A DNA stretch of 64,000 nt from Leminorella richardii (GCF_900478135.1 NZ_LS483470.1:551501-615500), one strand, 5' to 3'. Shown: positions 51,744 to 60,607, counted from the stretch's first letter. A program made the numbers and translations. The notes: a model not told the origin generated them from the letters alone.

Positions 51744-53300
51744 TTATTTCAACTGCAGGCCGATAGGGCGGTCGTGGAACAGCGCTTCGTCCATGACTTT
51801 CAGGTCTGGGCTGATAATTGGCGCAAAGTCCATCTTCGCCAGAACGTCGTTTTCCAGAGAAACGCCCGGTGCGATTTCAATCAGCTCCAGCCCCTGCGGA
51901 GTCAGACGGAAGACCGCGCGTTCAGTGATGTACAGAACGGGTTTTTTGTTGTCGTTCGCCGTTTTGGCAGAGAAGGTGATTTGCTGGACTTTGTCGATGA
52001 ACTTGTTGATATCACCGTCTTTGACGATTGTCAGCCTGCCGTCGCCGACTTGGATGTCGAACTTACCGGCGGTGAAAGTGCCGCAGAAGAACACCTCTTT
52101 GGCATTCTGGGTAATGTTGATAAAACCGCCGCAGCCGGGAATTTTGGTGCCAAAGCGGGAGACGTTAAGGTCACCGATTTTGTCGCATTCGGCCAGACCC
52201 AAGAATGCCTGATCGATACCGCCGCCATCGTAGAAGTCAAACTGCTGATCCTGAGTGACGATGGCTTCCGGGTTTGCGGAAGCGCCGAAGCTCAGGCCAC
52301 CAGCGGGGGTACCGCCGATAGCGCCGGGTTCGACGGTCAGGTTTAGCTCAGAGGCCTGCCCTTCTTCAGCAACTACCGCAGCAATATATTCCGGCAGTCC
52401 AATGCCTAGATTGAGCACAGCTCCGCGCTTCAGCTCTTGAGCAGCTCGGCGAGCGACGACCTTCTTAGCGTCCAGCTTGACTGGCTGAACCTCTTTTTCG
52501 ACTTTCGGCGTTAGGCGGCAGTAGGCGTCGTTTTGCTGTTCAGCAAAGGTCTGCATGTGGTCAGCTTCGTTTTCTACCACCACTACCATGTCTACCAGAA
52601 TGCCTGGGATGCGGACGTTTTGTGGCTCCAGCGTACCGGCTTTAACTTTGCGCTTCACCTGAACGACGACAAGCCCGCCGTTGTTTTTCACCATCTGTGC
52701 CGCTGCCAGGTTCTCAACGAACAGGCACTCGTCTTCCATGGTGATGTTGCCGTTTTCATCGGCTGTGGTGCCGCGAAGCAGCGCAACGTTTGCGTCCAGA
52801 CGCTTGTAGAACAGATATTCTTTGCCGTGAATGGTGATGACTTCAACCCAGTCTTCTTTGGTTTCTTTGTTGATCTTGCCGCCTTCAATGCGCGGGTCGA
52901 CAAAGGTACCAAGGCCTACGTGACTAAGGGTGCCTGGTTTGCCCGCTGCGGTGTCGCGCATCAGGTGGGCGATAATGCCCTGCGGCAGGTTGTAGCCGGT
53001 AATTTTTCCTTCATTAGCCAGCTTTTGCAGCTTAGGAATAAGCCCCCAGTGACCGCCGATGGCGAACGACACCAGACCTTCTTCTGCCAGATTGTTAACC
53101 GCTCTTTCAGCGGAGTCGCCCTGACCTGCGGCAAAGTAGAGGGACAGGTCGCGCGGATGGCCTTCGCTTCGAAAGCGTGAGCCAATGGCTTTTTCCAGCG
53201 CCTCAGGAACAACGGCACCGATAAAGCCGCCGAGTACCAGCCGATCGCCATCTTTGACGGCATGAGAGAATTCGTCGAGTGAAACAAATTGAACTGCCAT
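51744..53300 (-). CDS. Fused acyl-CoA:acetate/3-ketoacid CoA-transferase (YdiF-like)
   Basis: A 518-residue type I CoA-transferase with both subunits (AtoD- and AtoA-like) in one chain. N-terminal half: VLGGFIGAVVPEALEKAI and CGHWG-type IGGHWGLIPKLQKLA, NLPQGIIAHL; C-terminal half with the catalytic glutamate in LTVEPGAIGGTPAGGLSFGA and FDFYDGGGIDQAFLGLAE. It matches E. coli YdiF along its length. It would activate acetoacetate (or other short acids) with CoA from acetyl- or succinyl-CoA. Operon neighbours are the SDR (76 bp downstream) and the permease (upstream). Confidence 0.92.
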   Translation of the reverse strand: MAVQFVSLDEFSHAVKDGDRLVLGGFIGAVVPEALEKAIGSRFRSEGHPRDLSLYFAAGQGDSAERAVNNLAEEGLVSFAIGGHWGLIPKLQKLANEGKITGYNLPQGIIAHLMRDTAAGKPGTLSHVGLGTFVDPRIEGGKINKETKEDWVEVITIHGKEYLFYKRLDANVALLRGTTADENGNITMEDECLFVENLAAAQMVKNNGGLVVVQVKRKVKAGTLEPQNVRIPGILVDMVVVVENEADHMQTFAEQQNDAYCRLTPKVEKEVQPVKLDAKKVVARRAAQELKRGAVLNLGIGLPEYIAAVVAEEGQASELNLTVEPGAIGGTPAGGLSFGASANPEAIVTQDQQFDFYDGGGIDQAFLGLAECDKIGDLNVSRFGTKIPGCGGFINITQNAKEVFFCGTFTAGKFDIQVGDGRLTIVKDGDINKFIDKVQQITFSAKTANDNKKPVLYITERAVFRLTPQGLELIEIAPGVSLENDVLAKMDFAPIISPDLKVMDEALFHDRPIGLQLK

Positions 53301-53332
53301 ATCGTTATCCTTGTTAGCCTATGTCCTGAGAA

Positions 53333-54724
53333 TCAAACCAGCCCGGTCATGTAGTACACAGCGATGATGAAGAACACCGCCAGCGTCTTAATGCAGGTCA
53401 CAGCGAAGATGTCTTTGTAAGACTCTTTGTGGGTTAGGCCGGTAACGGCCAGCAGTGTGATAACCGCGCCGTTGTGGGGCAACGTATCCATACCGCCGGA
53501 CGCCATAGCGACGACGCGGTGTAGGACTTCAGGGCTAATGCCTGCGGCCTGAGTTGCAGCCAGCAGCTGATCGCCCATCGCAGCCAGCGCGATGCTCATA
53601 CCGCCGGAGGCAGAGCCGGTGACGCCAGCCAGAGAGGTGACGGTGATAGCGGCGTTAACCAGCGGGTTAGGAATACTGGTCAGCGCGTCGCGAATTAGCA
53701 TAAAGCCCGGTAGTGCAGCGATAACAGCGCCAAAGCCGTATTCAGAGGCGGTGTTGACCGATGCCAGCATGGCGCCGCCGATAGCGGTTTTGGTGCCTTC
53801 GGCAAAGTTCTTTTTCACCACTCTAAATGCAGTTACCAGAACAAAAATAATGCCCAGAATCAGGGCTGCCTCAACGGCCCAGATACCGACAACGGAAGGT
53901 ACTTTGGTGACTAGCGGCTCTTTCAGACCCGGTAAGTCGACGACGTGCTGAGCGCCGTACCACATTGGGATAAGCTTGGTGAACGCCATGTTGGCTACGC
54001 CGATAAGGATCAGCGGAGCGATAGCCAGCCATGGAGACGGCAGGTCGCTGGTATCAACCGGAGCCGGTTCGTTCAGCAGATTAGTGCCGTAACCCTCGCC
54101 TTTACGAATGGCAGTACGCAGGCGCCAGTTGAGGTAAAGCATGCCGACGCAGAATACAAATACTGCACCAAGGCAGCCTAAAATGGGCGCAGCCAGCGTT
54201 GTGGTACCGAAGAACGTAGTTGGGATAATGTTTTGGATCTGCGGCGTGCCGGGCAGGGCGTCCATGGTGAACGAGAACGCGCCGAGGGCTACCGCGCCAG
54301 GAATGAGGCGCTTAGGCAGATTCCCCTGACGGAACATTTCTGCGGCAAACGGATAGACCGCAAACACCACCACAAACAGCGATACACCGCCGTAGGTCAG
54401 CAGGGCGCAGACGATAACGATAACCATAATGGCGCGCTCACGACCTACCCATTTGATGACCGCTGCGACGATGGATTTAGAAAAACCCGACAGCTCGATC
54501 ACTTTGCCGAAGACGGCACCAAGCAGGAATACAGGGAAGTACAGTTTGATAAAGCCAACCATCTTGTCCATGAACAGGCCGGAGAAGACCGGAGCCACTG
54601 CGGCAGGCTGGGTGAGCAATACGGCGGCAAGAGCGGCTATGGGCGCAAATAGGATGACGCTATAGCCACGGTAGGCGGCGAACATTAGAAAACATAGCGC
54701 GCCGAGAACAATAATGAACTCCAT
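53333..54724 (-). CDS. GntP-family permease, probable 3-hydroxybutyrate/short-chain-acid importer
   Basis: A 463-residue inner-membrane protein with about 12-13 helices, GntP/CitM superfamily. Typical blocks: LFAPIAALAAVLL, PVFLLGAVFGKVIELSGFSK, LLTYGGVSLFVVVFAVYPFA, FSFTMDALPGTPQIQNIIPT and ALAAMGDQLLAATQAAGISP with the C-terminal HRVVAMASGGMDTLPHNGAV. I take ATG 54724 (MEFIIVLGALCFLM) with AGGAG upstream, rather than the TTG six codons earlier. GntP relatives next to ketone-body genes transport D-3-hydroxybutyrate in other bacteria. It is the first gene of the operon, so import and degradation are co-expressed. Confidence 0.88.
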   Translation of the reverse strand: MEFIIVLGALCFLMFAAYRGYSVILFAPIAALAAVLLTQPAAVAPVFSGLFMDKMVGFIKLYFPVFLLGAVFGKVIELSGFSKSIVAAVIKWVGRERAIMVIVIVCALLTYGGVSLFVVVFAVYPFAAEMFRQGNLPKRLIPGAVALGAFSFTMDALPGTPQIQNIIPTTFFGTTTLAAPILGCLGAVFVFCVGMLYLNWRLRTAIRKGEGYGTNLLNEPAPVDTSDLPSPWLAIAPLILIGVANMAFTKLIPMWYGAQHVVDLPGLKEPLVTKVPSVVGIWAVEAALILGIIFVLVTAFRVVKKNFAEGTKTAIGGAMLASVNTASEYGFGAVIAALPGFMLIRDALTSIPNPLVNAAITVTSLAGVTGSASGGMSIALAAMGDQLLAATQAAGISPEVLHRVVAMASGGMDTLPHNGAVITLLAVTGLTHKESYKDIFAVTCIKTLAVFFIIAVYYMTGLV

Positions 54725-55432
54725 CGATGCGTTTCTCCTCAAAATAAGTAGAGTACGGTTTGTAAAATTTTTCTGACGAGAAATAGAGCGTTTTCTTTTT
54801 GCGCTCAGTGTTATTTTTCTTTTCTCGCCAGAGGAGTGCGTGTTTTTTTGACCTGTTTGATAAATAGAGAACAGGGCTGAATTACTTTCCCTGTGGATGC
54901 GGATATTAATCAGCCCTCTTTCATCAGTAAATAAGCGTTATTGCAAAGAAGGGATAATTGGGTTTTTGTTAACAATTTGATTAATTCATTAAAATCATTA
55001 TGTTGAGCTTGTTTTTGAGGGTGCTGAATCGTTTTTATTTCGCTGGAGGGGAAAATCATTTTTGCAAAAATGGAATTGCATAATTGGGAAATAGATTTTC
55101 GGCAACGGGTGCAGATTCTATTAATCAATGAAATGGGAGGATTTATTTCATTTGACTAATTTATATTATTTATAAGGATAAAATAAATATTTATTAGTCT
55201 TAATATTTTTTATGGCTTTTATTCGTGAGCGGAAAATAAAAGAGGAGAAAGAGCGCACATTTTGTGTGTTCTTCTGATGAAGACGCCATGTTGTCCTTAA
55301 AGGATGCTGGGCGGTAAGAGCCCTGACCGTTTATTGCACATCTGAAAAAATAATGTGCGGCCCGCGCAATTCCGGCTTTATCTTCTCGAATGAGAGGATT
55401 ATAATTTTTCCGCTTCATCAGACCTACCTACC
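54725..55432. promoter_or_regulatory. 708-nt AT-rich gap between the ketone-body operon and tRNA-Gly
   Basis: This region must contain the minus-strand promoter of the GntP permease operon and the plus-strand tRNA promoter (TATAAT at 55400-55405, 28 nt before the tRNA). Two minus-strand open frames of 72 codons (54910-55128, 55200-55418) lack homologues I recognise and lack an SD; I do not call them. Composition is strongly AT-biased. I searched by eye for a sigma-54 promoter here and found none. Confidence 0.45.
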
Positions 55433-55506
55433 GCGGGTGTAGTTCAATGGTAGAACGAGAGCTTCCCAAGCTCTATACGAGGGTTCGATTCCCTTCACCC
55501 GCTCCA
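55433..55506 (+). tRNA. glyU: tRNA-Gly (anticodon CCC)
   Basis: A 74-nt cloverleaf: acceptor GCGGGTG / CACCCGC, D-arm GTTCAATGGTAGAAC, anticodon arm GAGAGCTTCCCAAGCTCTA with loop TTCCCAA (anticodon CCC, reads GGG), T-arm GAGGGTTCGATTCCCTTC, discriminator T and encoded CCA. It is nearly identical to E. coli glyU. The gene lies convergent to the sigma-54 activator gene; tRNA genes like this can be integration sites, but I see no direct repeat that would prove an attachment site here. Confidence 0.97.
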
Positions 55507-55545
55507 TTTTCACCACCACAGAACTCCACCAGCTACGGGTTCAAT

Positions 55546-57001
55546 TCAGCCCTTTATTTCCTCCAGACTAAACGTGATGTTGTGCTTCTTCACTTTGTAC
55601 TGAAGCGCCCCGCGGGAAACGCCCAATACTCTTGCCGCTTTAGCCACGCATCCCTGAGATGCTTTTAGCGCTTCAATTAAAAGCTGATTTTCATAGGCTT
55701 CAAGTTTATCCGTTAGCGTTGTCCCTTGCGCAGAGGGGGGGTCATAGCGGATTTCTTTTTGACGAGGTGGCTGTGGAGGCTTTTCCGCAGAAAAATTAGT
55801 AATTACGTCCGTTTCATTGTTAAAAATAAGCTCATTTAGCGGGCCTGGCTCTTTTTGAAGTATCAGGCTCCGCACAATGACGTTCTCCAGCATCCTGACG
55901 TTGCCGGGCCACTCGTATTCCAGCAGCTGCTTTTCAACCGATGAAGGGAAGGGATACACCTGCATATTGCTGCTTGCCTGATGTTTAGCCATAAAGTGGC
56001 GGGCTAGCGGAATGATTTCATCTTTTCTCTCCCTGAGCGGGGGGATCACAACCATACCTATTTCCAGCCTGTAGAACAGATCGTCACGCAGTCTCTTTTG
56101 CCGAAGCATTTCGTAAGGGGATTCGTTCATGGCAACGATAATGCGGATATCTGCACTCAGCTCTTTACTTCCCCCGACTTTCCAGAAGGTTTTTTCCTGA
56201 AGAAAGCGCAGGATTTTCCCTTGAACATCAACGGGCATGGCGTTTAGTTCATCCAGAAACAGCGTCCCTCCATTGGCAAGTTCCAGATAGCCTTGGGTAT
56301 TTTCTGCGCCGGTAAATCCCCCTTTTACTGTACCGAAAAGGGTGCTTTCGATCAGCGTGACGGGTAATGCTCCGCAGTTAAGTGCAATAAAAGGCTTATG
56401 GTGACGAGGGCTGTGATTGTGGACGAAATTGGCCAGTAGCTCCTTCCCGGTGCCCGTTTCTCCAATCACCATCACCGGCACATTGCTTGCCGCCAGTCGC
56501 GCTGCACCGTCGAGAACCTGCTGCATGGCATCTGAATTATGAATAATTTCAGGCTGTTCGCCTTTCTCCTTGCTAAATAATTTTTCATTTAATACCGATA
56601 AATGGCGCTGCAGTTTACGGAAGCGGGACAAATCCTGACCGGATTCGATCACGCCCATAATTGCGCCAGAGGAATTAAAAAGGGGGACTGTAGTGTGCTG
56701 GTAGTCAATCAGCTTACCGCTCGGTGTGTAATAGCTTTTTTTGGTGATTGACGGATTCCTCTCCGTACTGCAACGCCTTAAGCATTTCATTGTCATCGGC
56801 ATGAATGGAAGGGAAAATATTAAGCATATGCTTGCCCAATACTTCATTGCGATGACACTCATCTAGGTCTGCATTTTCCTGATTGTAATAAATGTGTTTC
56901 CCTTCGGCATTCAGTACAGAAAAAGGCTGCCCAAGTACATCAAAAAAATGACCAAATATTTTAATTGCCGCCTGTAATTCTGGATCGGTATCAACTTCCA
57001 T
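55546..57001 (-). pseudogene. Sigma-54-dependent activator (PAS - AAA+ - Fis-type HTH), frame broken by one base
   Basis: A bacterial enhancer-binding protein. The first frame (57001 down) encodes a PAS-like sensor (AIKIFGHFFDVLGQPFSVLN, AEGKHIYYNQENADLDECHR). The second frame carries the rest of PAS (YYTPSGKLIDYQHTTVPLFN), the AAA+ ATPase with Walker A GETGTGKE, sigma-54 contact GGFTGA, Walker B GGTLFLDELNAMP, FWKVGGSKELSADIRIIVAM and RDDLFYRLEIG, and a C-terminal Fis-type helix-turn-helix (GCVAKAARVLGVSRGALQYK). Dropping one T (an A on the coding strand) from the T7 run at 56736-56742 joins both frames, giving about 484 residues. Divergent from a permease whose promoter is a near-perfect sigma-54 site, so it almost surely activates that operon. 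Confidence 0.85.
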
Positions 57002-57036
57002 TTTCCTTTCCTTCTGTCCGATGAAAACTAGACATT

Positions 57037-57054
57037 ATGATTAATTTTAATCAT
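57037..57054. promoter_or_regulatory. Palindromic candidate activator site (UAS)
   Basis: The perfect palindrome ATGATTAATTTTAATCAT (57037-57054) lies about 75-90 nt upstream of the -24 element of the sigma-54 promoter, the usual distance for an enhancer-binding-protein site, between the divergent activator and permease genes. Confidence 0.55.
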
Positions 57055-57126
57055 ATCGCTGATTTTTAGTCATTAGCCATTTTATTTATTTTTAATAAAT
57101 TCAATTAGTTATATTAATTTATTTTA

Positions 57127-57142
57127 TGGCATAGACCTTGCT
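57127..57142 (+). promoter_or_regulatory. Sigma-54 (-24/-12) promoter
   Basis: TGGCATAGACCTTGCT at 57127-57142 matches the consensus TGGCAYRNNNNTTGCW at every fixed position, with GG (-24) and GC (-12) in the correct spacing. It lies about 100 nt before the permease ATG and next to a sigma-54 activator gene. Confidence 0.9.
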
Positions 57143-57242
57143 TAATAAACCACAGTATTCAAAAGGATAAACGACAATGTATTAAAAGCGCACCTATGGT
57201 GTACCGATAAAATTATAAATCGTCAACTACAGGAAACCGGTT

Positions 57243-58670
57243 ATGGACTCTCACAGCAGTAGTGGAAAAATGGGAATATCACAAATCGCACTGTTTTGTA
57301 TGTGTGCGGTTATTGTCCTTGAAACGCTTACAGCTTCGGCATCAATAGGCCCAAGCGGTTTGTTCTGGTGGGGAATAACGTTAATATTTTTCATTGTACC
57401 TTATTCCCTGATTACGTCAGAACTTGGTACGGCCTATCCAGCTGAAGGTGGAATTTATGACTGGATTCGCAGGGCCTTTGGCGCACGGATGTCTACACGA
57501 GCCGTTTACTTATACTGGCTGGCGGGGGGGCTATGGATGCCCGCAGGCTATATTTTATTCGCCGGTATGTTTGCGCGCGTTTTTATGCCGGAACTTTCCC
57601 TGATGGGGCAGGTAGGTATTGTTCTGGTAATGAGCTGGCTGACCATCGCCTTTATTAATTTTAAAACCAGTGTGGGTATCTGGCTGACGGTATCCGGCGC
57701 TATTTTTAAGATTACGGTTATCATGATCCTCGGTATTGCCGGCTTTTATCATCTGTTTATGCACGGTCCTGCTAACGAATTTTCGCTTCAGACGATGCTT
57801 CCCTCTGCATCATCGGGTATCGGATTCCTGGCGGTGATTGTTTATAACCTTGTCGGGCTTGAGCTGGTTGCCTGTATGGGTAAAGAGCTCCGCAATCCGG
57901 TACGGGATATGCCGCGAGCCATTCTTCTTGCTTCACTGGCAATCGCTTTTCTTTATGTCTTTGGCTCCATGGGGATTCTGATGGCTATTCCGCTGGAAAA
58001 CCTGAATCTGGTTTCCGGTATTGTTGATGCCCTTGGTCCACTACTGGGAGAAGGTAGTCCATTAATTATTCTGGTTTGCGTCTTTTTTATGCTTTCGATT
58101 GTGGGTAATCAGGTGACCTGGGCTATGGCTCCCAGTCGCGCAGCTGCGGAAGCCGCTAGAGAAGGAGAATTACCCGCTTTCATCGGTCGCTGGCATCCTA
58201 AAAATAACACGCCTTACTGGGCCAACCGCATTCTCGGTATCGTATCGACAGTGATCACTCTGGTTTATGCCTGGTTTGCTCAGGGAGATAACGCCAACAT
58301 GTTTTGGTCTATCTTCTCTTTTTCCAGCGCCTGCATCATCATCAGCTATCTGCTGTTCTTCGCGTCCTTTATTAAACTGCGGATTTCCGATCCGTCAACG
58401 CCTCGCCCATTCAAAGTCCCGGGAGGGATGCCTGTTGCCATCAGCTGTTCTCTGCTGTGTATGGCGTTCATTTTCATGTGCGCGATGCTGTTTATTTTCC
58501 CTGATTTACCAAAAGGTATGATCGACTGGAATCACAGCGGCCCGATTCTGGTGGGAGTCATCATTGTACTGGCGGTGGGTGACATTATTATCCGCCGGGC
58601 TGAGAAAGCGCATTCAAAGCTGAGCTATTCAGCTACAGCATCAGAGCAAGAACAGGTTTACACACAATAA
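57243..58670 (+). CDS. APC-superfamily amino acid/amine permease
   Basis: A 475-residue inner-membrane protein with about 12 helices, amino acid-polyamine-organocation superfamily. Typical segments: ETLTASASIGPSGLFWWGIT (helix 1, G-S/A substrate loop), SELGTAYPAEGGIYDWIRRA, AVIVYNLVGLELVACMGKEL (helix 6 region), GNQVTWAMAPSRAAAEAARE and RPFKVPGGMPVAISC. It has a sigma-54 promoter and is followed by a nitrilase-family remnant and an amidase, so it likely imports an amide or nitrogen compound (agmatine/putrescine-type amines are possible), used as a nitrogen source. The precise substrate is unknown. ACAGGAAACCGG before the ATG is the SD. Confidence 0.88.
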   Translation: MDSHSSSGKMGISQIALFCMCAVIVLETLTASASIGPSGLFWWGITLIFFIVPYSLITSELGTAYPAEGGIYDWIRRAFGARMSTRAVYLYWLAGGLWMPAGYILFAGMFARVFMPELSLMGQVGIVLVMSWLTIAFINFKTSVGIWLTVSGAIFKITVIMILGIAGFYHLFMHGPANEFSLQTMLPSASSGIGFLAVIVYNLVGLELVACMGKELRNPVRDMPRAILLASLAIAFLYVFGSMGILMAIPLENLNLVSGIVDALGPLLGEGSPLIILVCVFFMLSIVGNQVTWAMAPSRAAAEAAREGELPAFIGRWHPKNNTPYWANRILGIVSTVITLVYAWFAQGDNANMFWSIFSFSSACIIISYLLFFASFIKLRISDPSTPRPFKVPGGMPVAISCSLLCMAFIFMCAMLFIFPDLPKGMIDWNHSGPILVGVIIVLAVGDIIIRRAEKAHSKLSYSATASEQEQVYTQ

Positions 58671-58739
58671 GTCTATTAGTCAGACAATAAATCATTATTT
58701 GAATAAATTAACGCAAAAGCATCAACCAAGGAGACCATC

Positions 58740-58853
58740 ATGACCAGAAGTGTCACTGTTACTGCAACACAGCTTGCCTGTAGCTGGGGTTTACAGGCTA
58801 ATATCATGCCTATGAAAAAGCACTATAGCTTCATGCAGGAGGTTGCAGCATGA
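58740..58853 (+). pseudogene. Remnant of a nitrilase-superfamily amidohydrolase (AguB-like N-terminus)
   Basis: A 37-codon frame behind a good SD (AAGGAGACC). Its first 22 residues, MTRSVTVTATQLACSWGLQA followed by NI, look like the N-terminus of N-carbamoylputrescine amidase-type proteins (as I remember it, the family starts with VTVAATQMACSWD..NIA). After that it turns into unrelated residues ending QEVAA and stops at 58853, overlapping the amidase ATG by 4 bp (ATGA). Glu, Lys and Cys catalytic regions are absent, so the protein cannot be an active enzyme. This looks like an internal deletion that fused the first codons to the region before the amidase; it still provides the amidase SD (AGGAGG) and translational coupling. 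Confidence 0.6.
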
Positions 58854-60556
58854 TTGAAGTTACTGAGGTTTCCATCGCCGAGCTGCGCAACGCGCTCGAG
58901 TCTGGCCGCACTACGGCGGTTGAACTGGTCAAAGCCTATCTCGCTCGCGTTGCTGCTTACGACGGCCCAGAAACGCAGACGAAACTGAACGCGCTGGTCG
59001 TGCGCAATCCGGACGCGCTCAAAGAGGCCGAGGCTTCCGACGCCCGTCGCGCTCGCGGTGAGACGCTTAGCCCGCTGGACGGCATTCCCTACACCGCCAA
59101 GGACAGCTATCTGGTAAAAGGCCTTACCGCCGCCTCAGGCAGTCCGGCTTTCAAGGATCTGATCGCCTATCGCGATGCGTTCGCCATCGAGCGTCTGCGC
59201 GCCGCCGGCGCTATCTGTTTAGGTAAGACCAACATGCCGCCGATGGCCAATGGCGGTATGCAGCGCGGTGTTTATGGTCGTGCTGAAAGCCCGTATAACG
59301 CAAAATATCTCACTGCACCGTTTGCCTCCGGCTCCTCTAACGGAGCGGGTACTGGTACCGCTGCCAGCTTTTCCGCTTTCGGTCTGGCTGAAGAGACCTG
59401 GTCAAGCGGTCGCGGTCCGGCGTCTAACAACGGCCTGTGCGCCTATACCCCATCGCGCGGTGTGATCTCAGTGCGCGGTAACTGGCCGCTGACGCCAACA
59501 ATGGATGTAGTAGTGCCGTATGCTCGCACTATGGCTGACCTGCTTGAAGTGCTGGATGTGGTAGTCGCTGATGACCCAGATACAAGCGGTGACTTGTGGC
59601 GTATGCAGCCGTGGGTTGAGATTCCAAAGGCCTCGGAAGTACGTCCGGCCTCCTATCGGGATCTCGCTGTCAAGGCCGACGCTCTTAAGGGTAAACGCTT
59701 CGGTGTGCCACGCATGTTTATTAATAAAGATGAGCTCGCAGGCACTAGCGAGAAGCCCGGCATCGGAGGCCCAACGGGCCAGCGCATCAACACGCGTCCG
59801 TCAGTAATCGCACTCTGGGAAGATGCGCGCAAGACTCTGGAAGCGGCGGGAGCTGAGGTGATCGAAGTCGATTTTCCGCTGATTTCCAACTGCGAAGGCG
59901 ACCGTCCCGGTGCGCCGACCGTGTACAACCGAGGCATGGTGTCCAAACAGTTCCTGCATGACGAGCTGTGGGAACTCTCGGGCTGGGCCTACGACAAGTT
60001 CCTGCGCGATAACGGCGATCCGAAGCTGAACAGGCTGGTTGATGTCGATGGGCCGCTAATTTTTCCACACGATCCGGGCACTCTGCCAAACCGTGAAGAC
60101 GATCTTGGCGCCGGCATGGCCGAGTACGTCAATATGGCCAAGCGCGGGCTGAAAAGCTGGGATCAGATCGAGAGCATGCCGGATGGCCTGCGAGGTGTAG
60201 AAGAAATTCGCCGGGTCGATTTAGAGGAGTGGATGGATCGCCAGCAGCTGGACGCAGTGCTGTTCCCTACGGTAGCCGACGTTGGCCCAGCCGATGCGGA
60301 CGTGAATCCGGAGTCTGCTGATATTGCCTGGAGTAACGGCATTTGGGTGGCTAACGGTAACCTGGCTATTCGCCAACAGGGGGTACCTACCGTTACCGTA
60401 CCAATGGGAGTGATGGCTGATATCGGCATGCCGGTGGGGCTGACCTTTGCCGGTCGTGCGTATGACGACAGCAATCTGTTGCGCTTTGCCGCCGCCTTTG
60501 AGTCTACCGGTTCGAAGCGCATGGTGCCGCCGCGCACGCCGCCGCTTGGACGATAA
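58850..60556 (+). CDS. Amidase signature family hydrolase
   Basis: A 568-residue amidase with the Ser-cisSer-Lys catalytic arrangement: Lys in GIPYTAKDSYLVKG (about residue 83), the Ser pair in ASGSSNGAGTGTAASFSAFG (about 161) and a following Ser in ETWSSGRGPAS (about 185-187). The usual GGSSGG is altered to GSSNGAG, so this is a divergent branch. It hydrolyses an amide to acid plus ammonia; the substrate is unknown. GC content appears clearly higher than in the preceding permease, suggesting a separate origin. ATGA overlap with the nitrilase remnant couples it to the sigma-54-controlled permease operon. It ends in a strong terminator. Confidence 0.88.
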   Translation: MIEVTEVSIAELRNALESGRTTAVELVKAYLARVAAYDGPETQTKLNALVVRNPDALKEAEASDARRARGETLSPLDGIPYTAKDSYLVKGLTAASGSPAFKDLIAYRDAFAIERLRAAGAICLGKTNMPPMANGGMQRGVYGRAESPYNAKYLTAPFASGSSNGAGTGTAASFSAFGLAEETWSSGRGPASNNGLCAYTPSRGVISVRGNWPLTPTMDVVVPYARTMADLLEVLDVVVADDPDTSGDLWRMQPWVEIPKASEVRPASYRDLAVKADALKGKRFGVPRMFINKDELAGTSEKPGIGGPTGQRINTRPSVIALWEDARKTLEAAGAEVIEVDFPLISNCEGDRPGAPTVYNRGMVSKQFLHDELWELSGWAYDKFLRDNGDPKLNRLVDVDGPLIFPHDPGTLPNREDDLGAGMAEYVNMAKRGLKSWDQIESMPDGLRGVEEIRRVDLEEWMDRQQLDAVLFPTVADVGPADADVNPESADIAWSNGIWVANGNLAIRQQGVPTVTVPMGVMADIGMPVGLTFAGRAYDDSNLLRFAAAFESTGSKRMVPPRTPPLGR

Positions 60557-60570
60557 GCATTAAGTAATGA

Positions 60571-60607
60571 AAAAAGGGATTGGCGCGCAGGCACCAGTCC
60601 CTTTTTT
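60571..60607 (+). terminator. Rho-independent terminator after the amidase gene
   Basis: The stem AAAAAGGGATTGG (60571-60583) pairs with CCAGTCCCTTTTT (60594-60606) through a G-U pair, with a 10-nt loop and T-run. Confidence 0.88.

Noticed and set aside
54910..55418. Two 72-codon minus-strand frames in the gap before tRNA-Gly
   Set aside because: No SD, no recognisable domain, AT-rich composition and odd residue make-up; treated as chance frames.
55433..55506. tRNA-Gly as an attachment site of a genomic island
   Set aside because: No direct repeat of the tRNA 3' end and no integrase gene were seen nearby; xerD at 40641 is the housekeeping recombinase.
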